13,743 bases of DNA from Phoronis ovalis (lineage: Eukaryota; Phoronida; Phoronidae), in contig JAOXYB010036318.1 of the NCBI GenBank assembly GCA_028565635.1, positions 1-13,743 on the forward strand, in the 5' to 3' direction. The notes under the pieces were generated by a model that was not told the DNA's origin, made no database searches, and saw only the letters and a program-made list of their open reading frames with translations. Numbering within the stretch: the first letter of the stretch is position 1; the number at the start of each line of letters is the position of its first letter. Below, one piece after another: positions 1 to 8,841 of the stretch. The translations under genes and the position numbers were made by a program.

Positions 1-869
1 ATGCAATTCCTTTCGCTCAAATAACCAATTTAAACAGCGTACAATGATGATTCTTCGAATCGTCGTTGTCTTGTTAAATAAACTTCCTGTACATGGTCAC
101 ACGAAATAATGTGAACAATTTTAAATTGAATTTTAACATTGATTCTTATTATAATTAATAATGTGGAAACTCAAATTTATGCTATGATAAAGTAAATTCA
201 ATTAAAAGCTACATCCATTTTTCTGACGATTTTGAAATTGTTTCTGGAATAATTGGATAGATGCTAACACATGCTTTTTACAGCCTTAATTTTGTCTGCC
301 ACTTAAGGCACCAGAATATAAAGATAGCCAATAGTCAAAAACATAGTTCAAGAAAAAACATTTTGTTTGGCATATGCCACGTAATCCTAAAATGGCTTCA
401 TATTTGAAATAATGTTAATATCTGATGAATTCATGGTGTGCAAGGAATATGGAAAGTTCTCCTTGTTTGAGCAGAAGAATCAAAGCAACAAGTTTCTGCA
501 TATTACTGATAGCAAAAATAGCATTGATTGTTGTAAGTTGAAAGTGTCAAGTTGAATATTTTCACAATCCATAATTTAAATATACCTTCAAGTAGACTTT
601 ATTCCAAAATACCAAATTCAATGAATTTTACTCTCTAACTTGAGCACATTTGTAGAAATAGCCACACGATTGTTACAATATCATTAAAATAAATGTCTGC
701 TACGATAATGTAAGGAATATTAATTTACCTTAGGCTTTTTATTAGTTATATAAAATAAAATCATTTGTATTATTTCATGTCACCTTATAATGTATTTTCA
801 TAGTGTATGACTAATTCAATATATTCAATGTTTTTGTTGTATTAATTTTGCTTTGAACTTTCATTTTAG
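1..869 (+). other. Intron or upstream sequence of the HECTD3 gene
   Basis: The first recognisable exon of the HECTD3 gene begins at 870 after the acceptor TTCATTTTAG, so this stretch is at least partly its preceding intron. The expected preceding coding segment, which in vertebrate HECTD3 is a short hydrophobic-to-basic stretch just before the VPNPSC-type motif, was not found with a proper donor. A 47-codon open stretch at 391-532 ends at a good-looking GTAAGT, but it does not match the family and is in the wrong phase. The rest is AT-rich with no other feature I can support. Confidence 0.6.
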
Positions 870-992
870 TCCCATGAAGATGCCAATGTTAATCGTGATG
901 TGTATATTCCTAATCCAGCCTGTAATGAATTTGTAAAGTATCATTGGATTGGTCAACTAATGGGAGCATGCTTAAGGGGAAAAGAAAATTTA
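870..992 (+). CDS. HECTD3 exon a (HECT N-lobe)
   Basis: The acceptor is ATTTTAG at 863-869 and the donor is GTAAGT at 993. The 41 codons, phase 0 at both ends, include [18 protein letters not shown] and the [11 protein letters not shown] motif that aligns with vertebrate HECTD3. An alternative acceptor AG at 878-879 would remove three residues and change the incoming phase, so the 5' edge has slight uncertainty. Confidence 0.92.
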
Positions 993-3900
993 GTAAGTAA
1001 TAAAAGTAGTACTATCAGGGAAAGTTCACCATATCCTTATTACTAAACAATAGCAAATTAATAAATATGGGTAAATTTTTAATTTATATGATAAATATAT
1101 GGTATTGGTTGATTAATGTCCGCTACAGGATGTGTTGAGATCGCTTTGCTTAAACATTAAGTATAACCATCTAGTGACAGCAACTTTTGGATTTTTTTGT
1201 TAAAAACTATAAATTTAACAGTTACGCGTACTGATTAAAATCATCAAGAAATTTTAAAGTTTCATGTTTTAAACTTTTGTGATCTGGTTAATATAGATAA
1301 TTTTATTTTATTACTAAAGTAATGAAGTGTTTTCCCGTTATTTTTATGTCTTAGGTTATATCTTTACCATCCTTTATTTGGAAGCAAATGATTGGTGAAT
1401 CGGTCTCTTGGACTCGTGATTTTCACACTGTTGATGCTGCAGAGGTAATTACAATGTCAAGTATTTAAAACAAAAAAACTACTATAATATGATGATACGA
1501 TTACTGGCTAGCTCTTATTTGACCTTCAAGTTGTTAGAGATGTGGGATATTCTTTATATGTTTATAATTATAATTACATTTATTATGCAGTGTGCTATTT
1601 GAGGTACAGCAGTAGATGTGGATTTGAATTTTTATTAACCTATAATAGCTTTACATTATTTCAAACAAATTTAAAATTAATTCGTGCAACAGTTCAAAAA
1701 TACATTGGCTCGAATCTAATTTAAAGCAGCGTTTACTGATAACTTTTGATGGGCAGTCGTTCTGTTTTGCTAGACTGTTAATGAATATTTTCAGGTAAAA
1801 TTAATTGAAAACATGGAAACGATGGACAAGGAAAGTTATAATGCTCATTTTGATGAGAGGACGTGGACCACAACACTGAGTGATGGTCGAGTGATAACAC
1901 TGCATGGCCACAATTCAGATTTAGTGCAATATGAAGACAGGTTGGAGTACTGCAAGTGTGTGAAGGAAACAAGAATCAAAGAATGCAGTAGACAGGTAAA
2001 GTTGTACACTGTACTATAATAACATATTTTTCACAAAAGGAATAAGGCATTCAACCAGCAAAAATTTAAACATCTGGCCGAGAGCTGTGTTGTTGAAAGT
2101 GCACATAAAATTCTTAACAGCAAAATAAGAGAAAGAACAAATAAAAATCACCATGAACTAAAAGTTTATTTTAAAAAAAAATTCAGAAAGGAGAAAAGAC
2201 ATGACGAAAGTTGTAAGCTGAAACATTAATTTTAAATTGAACTTCCATAATGTTTTGTCAGCTTAAGTGCATCGTTTATTGTTTATGTATGCAATAATTG
2301 CGGTGTTAAATTGGAGTTTAGAGAAAAGTAACATTTTGTGTAACAAAAATTTGTTTGAGAACATTAAAAACAAGAACACAAAGTGTTAATTTTAAACACA
2401 AATTGTATTTTATATATTAGTTACAAAACTACTGGTTTCCAATGCAGTTAAACATATTTTGTCTCTTAGTCCTCTTAAATCAGTTCAGCTTGTTATACAC
2501 CTATCACAGGAAATAGTATGTGATAGCATTGTGTAAGCTAGATTATTAAACAAAACTGAAATAAACATGATTCCCCACTGTTGTGATCATGCCATAAGAA
2601 GATTTTGTATAGGGTTTATCATATCAGTCCTGGTGGAATTCTGCTGTGTAAAGTTAAAATTCTGCAATAATTTTTACTAGTTCTGTAACAGACATGCAGT
2701 TCTCCACAGATTATACAGGTGATTATTTGAAGTTTGGAACAAGAGATGAGGTTTTAAAACATTAATTTAAGGCTGAGCTAGACCCTCGTGACTGTTTTAA
2801 ATAAAAATTGGAGAAAAATCCGTAAAACAATTTTTGCACACAAACTAAATATTTTCTGAAACTTGTACATTCAGGGTGTTGTGGATGTATGTTCAGACTT
2901 GTCAGTGCAATACACAAAATTTAATTAGCATTTAATGATACCTCATAAAAACATCAAAATATTGACAACCTGTCAATCAGGACTTCCAGTAGAACAGCCT
3001 GTCAATCAACTTTAATGATTTATACTTGCCATGCTTCAGTATTTAAAGTATTAGCTTTGGTTTTAGGCCGAGAATTTGATGCAGCAGATATCAGATTTAC
3101 GGTGGGTATCAGTAGCTTTTGCTCCGTGGGTACATATACTATCGGAATTCTTCTTTAAAGAAGTCATTTGCATCCTTTCTTTTTTTGGTTACCAGGAATT
3201 TTGATCACTCTTGATGATATCGATGTTGCTTTATTTTTTCTACGCATTTCGAAAAAGCCGTTATATACAATTATCTGGACGTCATGGTCTCTGCTTGGCC
3301 AAGGAATATTCCAATACATGGGGGTATAGCACATTATAATTGTTGTGTTATGCACATTTTTCGCATAAATAGCTATAAAATGTAATTATACTGAAAATAA
3401 AACGAAATTAGATGAAAAGCACAAACAGCTAATGACTGGATGTTCTAAGCACTACATAGTTGTTCCTGTTTCTATATCGATACCCTTATGTCACTTTAAT
3501 AAATTCATCCATACAACAGGTAATAGAATAAAGTGGTAATTGTCAGTTATTCACTAGAGACAGAAAAGTGAGTGTATACCAGCATGTTATCATCGCTGAT
3601 CAGAAAAATGAGTACTTTATCATCACGAGAGTCTAGCTTAGCCTTAATAAAGACCAAACTCACCACAGTTATTTGTTGAAGCAATTCCAAGGTGACACTA
3701 CAAGCACTACTGAAAATGTAGGTTACATTTGGGCGTTTACTATGTTTCCATTGAACTTATAGCGCCATCTTAGAATTGCCTCATTAAACAGCTGGAGTGA
3801 GTTTCACTTTGATTAAATTATCTACTTGCATAACAAGCAAAATTAGAAGACCTATTTTTTTGGGATTTCGTCCGCAGCATTGTATTATAAAAAACTGCAG

Positions 3901-6900
3901 AATACTTGTCACTCAGCTGTTATCCAGTATCCTAAACATTTTAAAACTGGATTTAGTTTTAGTACACGTGTTCAGGTCAACAAAATTAAATGTATTTAGT
4001 TAAACTGTGTGCATATGTATAATAGCAAACAAATTATGGAGATCAATAAATTAAAATACAAGAAACATTACGGCACTGTTAGTTGGCAATAGAAGCGGTA
4101 ATGAATGTAAGACACTACAAAACAACTAGAATCTATTAAAACATGTTTTGTTTGAAGTTTATGTAACAAAGTCAAGCTTTTGCAATCAAAAATTTTAATA
4201 GAGATCATATATCAATACCATGGTATTATTTATTGCATGGATGCACCTCCTAAAATAAATCAATCACTACACAATGGAAATATTGAGTTCCAAAGTGTTT
4301 ACAGAATGTGCGAATCCTGTGAATTTGATTGTTATCGAATACCTAGAGAATGTGCTAATCTTGTACAAAGATATATTGTTCCTTTTTTAAATCGGGAAGA
4401 CAATTTTAAACACAGCAGAGACACAATTATGATAGCTGAAAAGATTGTTAATAAACTATAACGATGAGTCTTATTTAGTGTGAAAGACAGTTTTCTTCTC
4501 ATTGATTCTGCTGCATGAGCAGTCACTACAGATTCCCAAAGTTGCAACATCATGGCTGATTCCATTCCAGGAAAGTCGTAATCTAAAACAGCAACTATAA
4601 CTGGCGACTCGACATAATTCGGATCCTGGAATGCCTTCAATACAGTTGGAATGTTCCGTATACCAACAAATGAGTCATAAGTATCTGTAAAACTAATACC
4701 CAGTTTCTCAGCCATGACCCCTATCCAAGCGTCATCAGGCATAAAGGGTGGTGTATCAAATGACATTTTATACAATTCATGGATGACAATAGATGGGGCT
4801 ATATACACTGTCCCTGAGCAATATGATGGAAAGGCAGTGCCAGGGTAGTCATCTTCAGAAACTGTGTACTTGTAACCTTCCCTATACACTTTAGTACAGC
4901 ATGGATATAGATGACAAAAGCTAAATAATCTTGCCTTGGGCTCAGGTGCTTTATGAATTAAGTATGGAATCAATTTGAACATGTCTACTAAAATTTCATC
5001 ACTGCCAATCATAACATGCGTAGCATATGGACAGTATTCATAAGCCCATCGAAATGCCATAACATCCTTCGTGTACAAATTTGTGTACGAGTCTCTAAAA
5101 TTGGCTTGTAATACATCACCATATTTCTGTGCTTCTACTTCTATCAACGACTGTGTTTTAGAATCCACTGATTTTCCAAATAAGAATAATATTGGAGAGT
5201 AAGGCAAAGAATCGTTAGATAAACCCCAAGTACTTCTAATAGCATTCCTACGATCGTGATGTTCATATATAGTGCGTATTAGAACCAGCATAAACACTTC
5301 CCTATCAGTGCATTTGTCCTCCTGGTTAATTATAAAAGAATAAGGTTGAGGATTGCAATTTTCTTTGCTAAGATAAAATTTTTTGGGAACTGCAGAAGCT
5401 TTGTTATATTTTTTCGGAGAAATGTGGTAAGAGTCGATCAACATTCCACCTTCAGCCTGAATATTTTTACTGTCAGATAATTGCAATATGCGTCTCCGAG
5501 AACCTAAAAAAGATAATTTTAATTAAAATGACGTCAAATTTGTGCAACATTGTTTGGGCTGTTAATGTGTTGCACTTAACAGAAGACGGCATTTTGACTT
5601 GTTCAACCCATTTGTGTCACTTAAATATCTCTTATTGCAAATTTATCAAATACGCACACACCTTGAACTGGTGGAATAAACATTTCTAATAGTGATGCTG
5701 GTATTAGTCTGAATTTGTCCTGCTTCAAGAAAAAATGTGGAAGGATAGATTTATGGAAAAAAAATTAGCCTGACAGTAACCATTAATAAGTAACTCATAA
5801 GGTCCTATTTAGTATTCTGTATCTTGATAAATTCCAAAGGTCATACAAACAAGAATACTTCATGTAACTTCCTGTCCAAGTTTTATAACATTCTTATAAA
5901 CAGGTCATGGTCAGATCTATACTTTAATAGAAAGTCACGTTTCAATTTGTTGTCTTTGTAAACTTATAGTTGGCGATTTAAAATGTGCTTTAAATTAGGT
6001 CTAGATATTTAATAATTAGTATATTATTAGTATCGAAACAACAAGTTTAAACTTAGTGTGACCATAGGAATACAAGCAGTTTAATGTACTAGTGGAAACT
6101 TCCCCAGTTTAAACTTACCACTGAACGCAGATAAGTTGAGAGACCTGTTGTGGGCGGTGATGTAACTGGTGTGAATCCGCCCACAAGCGTGTGTAACCAC
6201 TTGGCACAACAGAAAAGCCAGTAAGAAAGCGGGCAAACACTTCAGAAATACAGGCACTGACACAGCATTTGAAAAGCGACGAGATGTCATTGCATCTTTA
6301 TATGTCGATAGCTATTGCTGTTTGCTGCGTTGAATAATTAATGTGTATCCCAAAAGCAATGAAAACGTCAAACTAACAGTCAGGTCAACTTGAAGCGCTA
6401 TAGGCGACTGCTTTTCCTATTTCCTGGTTCAGTGCGCATGCGCAAACATCTGTCAGCAGATGTCGCACTTGTGGCCAAATTTTACTATCAAGCTGCTAAT
6501 CCCATCTCCCTCGGGAGGCTAGCTTCCTAATATTTATTAATATTTACGCTAGGATATATAAAACTCTAAGAGTTTTATATATCCTAGATTAACACAATCA
6601 GATTCCGGAACACCCCGACCGAATCGCTAGATTTACTTGTAATCATAGATTATATTTAAAATCGACATCTTTATATTTTAATTACGTAAACATAAAATTA
6701 TTGAGTTTGATTTTAAAAGATATGTAAATGTTCCGGACCCAGTGCAGATCGATCCCGTCCGTATTCGGCAAGTGTTTTTTGGCATTTTTTGGCCATTTGA
6801 TGATAGGGGGTGAACTAGTAAATGAAATTTATTTATTTTATTCAATTTCTTTTTTCATTTTAATAGCACCATCCGCAGTATGTCTCCTGTGGGTTAAATG

Positions 6901-8346
6901 TAGCACGCGCATGTAATGTTATTGTAAATTATCTATGTAAACTATGTTTTAAAAAGCAAATGTATTTATACCCATTTAAATAGTTAAGCTTAAAAAATCT
7001 TTTAAAAATCGTGAAAATTTTGATTTTTAAAGGTTGAAGCTATCCGAGGTGGCTTACTAAGTGTTGTCCCGCAAGCAGTATTCGATCTAATGACTTGGCA
7101 AGAAGTTGAAAATCAAGTTTGTGGTGATCCAGAAATATCAGTTGAAGCATTAAAAAGAACTAGTAAGATTGTTTTAAACTCAGTGTAAAATTAAAATGTC
7201 TCCTTTATATGTCCATGGATGTTTATTTGATCTTTGTACTTGTCTTTCATTTGTAAATCTTGAGTCAAAAGGGGAAAGATAAAAAATATGGGTTTTTACC
7301 ATATGGGTATCTTGGCAAGCATTTTCAAAAAATGTGATTGGAAAGGGAAAAATACCCCGATATCCTGTAATATCTGACTAGACAGTTAATATTAGAAGCC
7401 AATGTCTTGTATATTTTTTTATCGTAATGCATCATTTGTAGGTAATAAATCTCAAATAGTGTAGAATACTAAAATCTATTTTCTCAAAGTTATTTGTTTC
7501 CTTATTTTTCAGTCCATTATGAAGATTTGGATCAATCAGATACACGTGTCAAATATTTATGGGATGCCTTATCAAATTTTTCTAATGAGGATCGTAGTCG
7601 CTTTCTTAGATTTGTTACGGGTAGAAGACGTCTTCCTGCACCTCTCTACATTTGTCCTGACAAGGGGTGAGTGAAATGAAAGTTTTGAAACTTTTTATGT
7701 TGAGGGACAAATTCTGAATCTCATTCATGATGTGTGAAAATGTATTTAAGTTTGTGAGAAATCAAATAAACTATAATGGGTCCAATTAACATCTAAAAAA
7801 TAAATAATCCTATGCCTGTGATGTGTAATCAAGTTTCCTATAAATAACGCAACATTTTCTTCCAGCGATAACAGTCAAGATCTTCCCGAGTCTTCAACAT
7901 GCTCAAATACACTGTATTGGCCTAACTATTCAAGGTAAACAATCTCACTGAATACAGTGCTAGGTGATTTTGTTGAGACGTCATTTCATCATCAATGAAT
8001 AGATGGGATTATTCCTATATTGACTACTCTCAGTTTTTAATCTGCCAAGGTATAATTAAAAGATGAATTCACATTATTTTTTATAAGGACAAATCCTTAT
8101 TTTTGTCATTAAATGTGTTGTGTGGAAAATATTGCCAAAACTACCATCAACTACTTTTTTGATAAAGATTAATTTTGCTTCATTTCCACAAATTGTATAA
8201 ATTATTACTCTCGTACAAAGTTTAGCATGTCAGAGTTAAAAAAATAATATACCATTTTTTTCAGTGCAAAAATTGCAGAAGAAAAACTTCGTTATGCAGC
8301 CTACAATTGCATTGCCATAGATACGGACTGTAATGTAAATGAATAA
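870..8346 (+). CDS. E3 ubiquitin-protein ligase HECTD3, 3' part (HECT domain), seven exons
   Basis: HECT ligases take ubiquitin from an E2 onto a cysteine of the C-lobe and pass it to a substrate lysine; HECTD3 is a cytosolic member. The seven exons (870-992, 1355-1444, 1795-1995, 7033-7162, 7513-7666, 7866-7934, 8265-8346) join with matching phases (0,0,0,1,2,2) into 282 codons plus TAA. The product follows vertebrate HECTD3 along its whole length: the [13 protein letters not shown] segment, [32 protein letters not shown], the catalytic [10 protein letters not shown] loop (Cys is residue 245 of this part, codon 7900-7902) and [17 protein letters not shown] at the end. The N-terminal half, including the DOC/APC10-like region known in the family, lies to the left. 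All introns are GT-AG. The third intron is about 5 kb and hosts an antisense gene; the others are 199-362 bases. I see no lesion. Identity as HECTD3 rather than another HECT ligase is near certain. Confidence 0.95.
1355..1444 (+). CDS. HECTD3 exon b (HECT N-lobe)
   Basis: The acceptor is TCTTAG and the donor GTAATT. The 30 codons, phase 0 to 0, contain the [19 protein letters not shown] segment, which matches the LPGFVWKQL-GEEVSW-DF region of vertebrate HECTD3. Confidence 0.93.
1795..1995 (+). CDS. HECTD3 exon c (HECT N-lobe)
   Basis: The acceptor is TTTTCAG and the donor GTAAAG. The 67 codons, phase 0 to 0, include [16 protein letters not shown] and the TTTLSDGRV stretch. They correspond to the part of HECTD3 just before the AGLLKVVPQ-type segment. 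The exon continues directly to the 7033 exon across the 5-kb intron. Confidence 0.93.
1996..4331 (+). other. Left part of the 5-kb HECTD3 intron
   Basis: This is intron sequence from the donor at 1996 up to the 3' end of the nested antisense GT31 gene. It is AT-rich. I see only small items: CCTGTCAATCA twice, at 2969 and 2998; AATTCTGC twice, at 2637 and 2658; and open frames at about 2014-2229 (+) and 3164-3355 (-) that resemble no family I know. No gene is supported apart from the GT31 3' UTR at its right end. Confidence 0.6.
4229..4234 (-). terminator. Candidate poly(A) signal of the GT31 gene
   Basis: On the - strand this reads AATAAA, about 100 bases after the GT31 stop at 4332-4334. 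That is a reasonable distance for a 3' UTR. No transcript evidence is available. Confidence 0.4.
4332..5503 (-). CDS. GT31 gene exon 2 (catalytic domain and C-terminal hydrophobic segment)
   Basis: The acceptor on the - strand is TCTTTTTTAG at 5504 upward, and the exon runs open for 390 codons to TAA at 4332-4334. The split glycine codon joins exon 1. The whole catalytic domain lies in this single exon, which is common in the B3GALT/B3GNT group. Confidence 0.95.
4332..6290 (-). CDS. GT31 beta-1,3-glycosyltransferase-like protein, nested in the HECTD3 intron
   Basis: Family 31 enzymes are type II Golgi proteins that transfer galactose or GlcNAc in beta-1,3 linkage. Two exons (6119-6290, 4332-5503) join phase 1 to phase 1, giving 447 residues; an in-frame TAG at 6312-6314 fixes the ATG at 6288-6290. 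Residues 10-33 form a signal anchor, followed by a glycosylatable stem (NRS, NLS). The core carries [10 protein letters not shown] (142-151), FLFG (164-167), [13 protein letters not shown] (185-197), [12 protein letters not shown] (277-288) and DDAWIG (314-319). The DDD expected after the Trp-rich helix is S-D-E (GSDE, 224-227). Residues 406-423 form another hydrophobic segment near the C-terminus, with a basic flank after it (RFKK), which is unusual for the family. The gene runs opposite to HECTD3 inside its intron. The family is certain, but donor and acceptor sugars are not predictable, and the DxD change leaves activity in doubt. Confidence 0.93.
5504..6118 (-). other. Intron of the GT31 gene
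   Basis: This is a 615-base GT-AG intron: donor GTAAGT at 6118-6113 and acceptor TTTTTTAG ending at 5504. Retaining it would stop translation after residue 69. An exon-like block at 5662-5719 has plausible splice sites, but its 58 bases would break the frame. Confidence 0.85.
6119..6290 (-). CDS. GT31 gene exon 1 (cytosolic tail, signal anchor, start of stem)
   Basis: The exon encodes 57 residues plus one base. It opens with a short basic tail (TSRR), then a hydrophobic stretch rich in Leu and Phe ([15 protein letters not shown]), then Ser/Asn-rich stem residues. The donor GGTAAGT and the phase fit exon 2 exactly. The ATG has G at -3. Confidence 0.85.
6287..6295 (-). promoter_or_regulatory. 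Three-codon uORF overlapping the GT31 start
   Basis: On the - strand an ATG at 6295-6293 begins ATG-CAA-TGA, whose stop overlaps the main ATG by sharing the bases ATGA. If the upstream ATG is in the mRNA, initiation at the GT31 start would depend on leaky scanning or reinitiation. Its use is inference. Confidence 0.35.
6433..6444. promoter_or_regulatory. NRF1-type palindromic site upstream of the GT31 gene
   Basis: TGCGCATGCGCA is a perfect 12-base palindrome and an exact match to the known NRF1 (nuclear respiratory factor 1) consensus. It stands out in this AT-rich intron. It lies about 145 bases upstream of the GT31 start codon, in a patch richer in G+C, as expected for a TATA-less promoter. 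The promoter role is inferred from motif and position. Confidence 0.5.
6549..6587. repeat. 39-bp near-perfect palindrome
   Basis: The 19-base arm at 6549-6567 (CTAGGATATATAAAACTCT) and its exact reverse complement at 6569-6587 are separated by a single A. DNA could form a cruciform and RNA a tight hairpin. It lies in the HECTD3 intron, about 260 bases upstream of the GT31 start codon. It may be a joined terminal inverted repeat of a small element or a structural site; I do not recognise it. Confidence 0.8.
6588..7032 (+). other. Right end of the 5-kb HECTD3 intron
   Basis: This is intron sequence ending at the acceptor TTTTTAAAG before 7033. Two CpG-richer patches, near 6603-6628 and 6731-6768, both contain TTCCGGA or TCCGGA. 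A 62-codon + strand open frame at 6728-6916 resembles nothing I know. No gene is supported. Confidence 0.6.
7033..7162 (+). CDS. HECTD3 exon d
   Basis: The acceptor is TTTAAAG and the donor GTAAGA; phase 0 in, phase 1 out. It encodes the [20 protein letters not shown] stretch and NQVCGDPE, a strongly conserved HECTD3 stretch. Confidence 0.95.
7163..7512 (+). other. HECTD3 intron
   Basis: This 350-base GT-AG intron is AT-rich, with a pyrimidine tract CTTATTTTTCAG at the acceptor. Nothing else is seen in it. Confidence 0.8.
7513..7666 (+). CDS. HECTD3 exon e
   Basis: The acceptor is TATTTTTCAG and the donor GTGAGT; phase 1 in, phase 2 out. It encodes [12 protein letters not shown] and [18 protein letters not shown], the hallmark segment just before the catalytic loop of the C-lobe. 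Confidence 0.96.
7866..7934 (+). CDS. HECTD3 exon f (catalytic cysteine)
   Basis: This is a 69-base exon with acceptor TTCCAG and donor GTAAAC, phase 2 to 2. It encodes [17 protein letters not shown]. The cysteine at 7900-7902 aligns with the ubiquitin-thioester cysteine of HECTD3 ([10 protein letters not shown] in vertebrates). Confidence 0.96.
7935..8264 (+). other. HECTD3 intron
   Basis: This 330-base GT-AG intron separates the catalytic-loop exon from the last coding exon. It is AT-rich with a T-rich acceptor tract. Nothing else is seen in it. Confidence 0.8.
8265..8346 (+). CDS. HECTD3 last exon
   Basis: The acceptor is TTTTTTTCAG. The exon completes a Ser codon, then encodes [20 protein letters not shown] and ends DCNVNE-TAA. 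This matches the conserved HECTD3 C-terminus, with the tail length of the family. Confidence 0.95.
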
Positions 8347-8519
8347 ATAATATGATTTGCTGAGTGGAAGATGGAAAACCTTCAGGGGTTTTAACCAAAG
8401 ACTTTATTGTAAAGCTGATTGATTCCATCTACACTTATTACTTTGTGCTGTTATATGTTTTGAAGCTGTGATATTTCTAAAATATTTCTGTTTTCAAGTT
8501 ACATTTTATTGCAATATAA

Positions 8520-8525
8520 AATAAA
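8520..8525 (+). terminator. Candidate poly(A) signal of HECTD3
   Basis: AATAAA lies 174 bases after the HECTD3 stop, within an A/T-rich run. It is the best-placed signal for this gene; another copy overlaps the stop codon and is too close to be the main one. Confidence 0.4.
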
Positions 8526-8830
8526 TAATACTATGAAATTGAATACATTTTTTTTGTGTTTCAAAAACTCTGCATTCCTTTTTGGCTTGGTTGAAATTGG
8601 AACAGTTTGGACAAAAGCTATAACATCTGCAGATTGTACTAAAAACGGCTTTCATCACCTGCAAACAATTTTTATATGCAGCAGTTTTCAGTAAGGAAAA
8701 CAATTATAAACGCAAGTATACCGACTGTCAATTTTTCTATACTGTCAAAATACTCGCATTATTTTGTCATACTATATAGCTTGTTACTCAAATACTATAT
8801 GTCTTGAATTCATTGGATTCTTTTAAAAGC

Positions 8831-8836
8831 TTTATT
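8831..8836 (-). terminator. Candidate poly(A) signal of SMPDL3
   Basis: This reads AATAAA on the - strand only five bases past the SMPDL3 stop, which would give a very short 3' UTR. A second AATAAA at 8505-8510 would give one of about 330 bases. Confidence 0.3.
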
Positions 8837-8841
8837 ATTAT

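Larger units (their letters stand above)
8347..8841. other. Intergenic 3' region between convergent HECTD3 and SMPDL3
   Basis: These 495 bases between two opposed stop codons must hold both 3' UTRs. They contain AATAAA for the + strand at 8342-8347 (overlapping the stop) and at 8520-8525, and AATAAA for the - strand at 8831-8836 and at 8505-8510. Open frames on both strands at 8506-8703 look like chance. Confidence 0.6.

Noticed and set aside
3-40. Reading SFRSNNQ at the left edge, faintly like the FVRTxNQ segment that precedes the 870 exon in vertebrate HECTD3
   Set aside because: No GT donor follows the Asn-Gln; the next GT, at 40, gives the wrong phase. The similarity is only a few residues.
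391-532. Open stretch ending in a good GTAAGT donor, a possible upstream HECTD3 exon
   Set aside because: The translation (containing MVCKEYGKFSLFEQ) does not resemble the HECTD3 segment expected before 870. It leaves phase 1, whereas the 870 exon needs phase 0, and it has no clear acceptor.
2014-2229. Lys-rich open frame inside the 5-kb intron
   Set aside because: No start, no splice sites and no recognisable family. A-rich sequence readily gives such frames.
2637-2665. AATTCTGC repeated 21 bases apart, reminiscent of repeat families with AATTCTGC modules
   Set aside because: Two short copies are too little to call a transposon; a genome-wide search would be needed.
3164-3355. Open frames on both strands in the intron, including a hydrophobic + strand stretch at about 3196-3329
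   Set aside because: No motif, no good splice context and short length; treated as chance.
4180-4461. 93-codon + strand open frame
   Set aside because: Mostly antisense to the C-terminal codons and 3' UTR of the GT31 gene; its product has no family resemblance.
5662-5719. Exon-like block in the GT31 intron with AG and GT borders on the - strand
   Set aside because: At 58 bases it would shift the frame between the two GT31 exons, whose phases already match without it.
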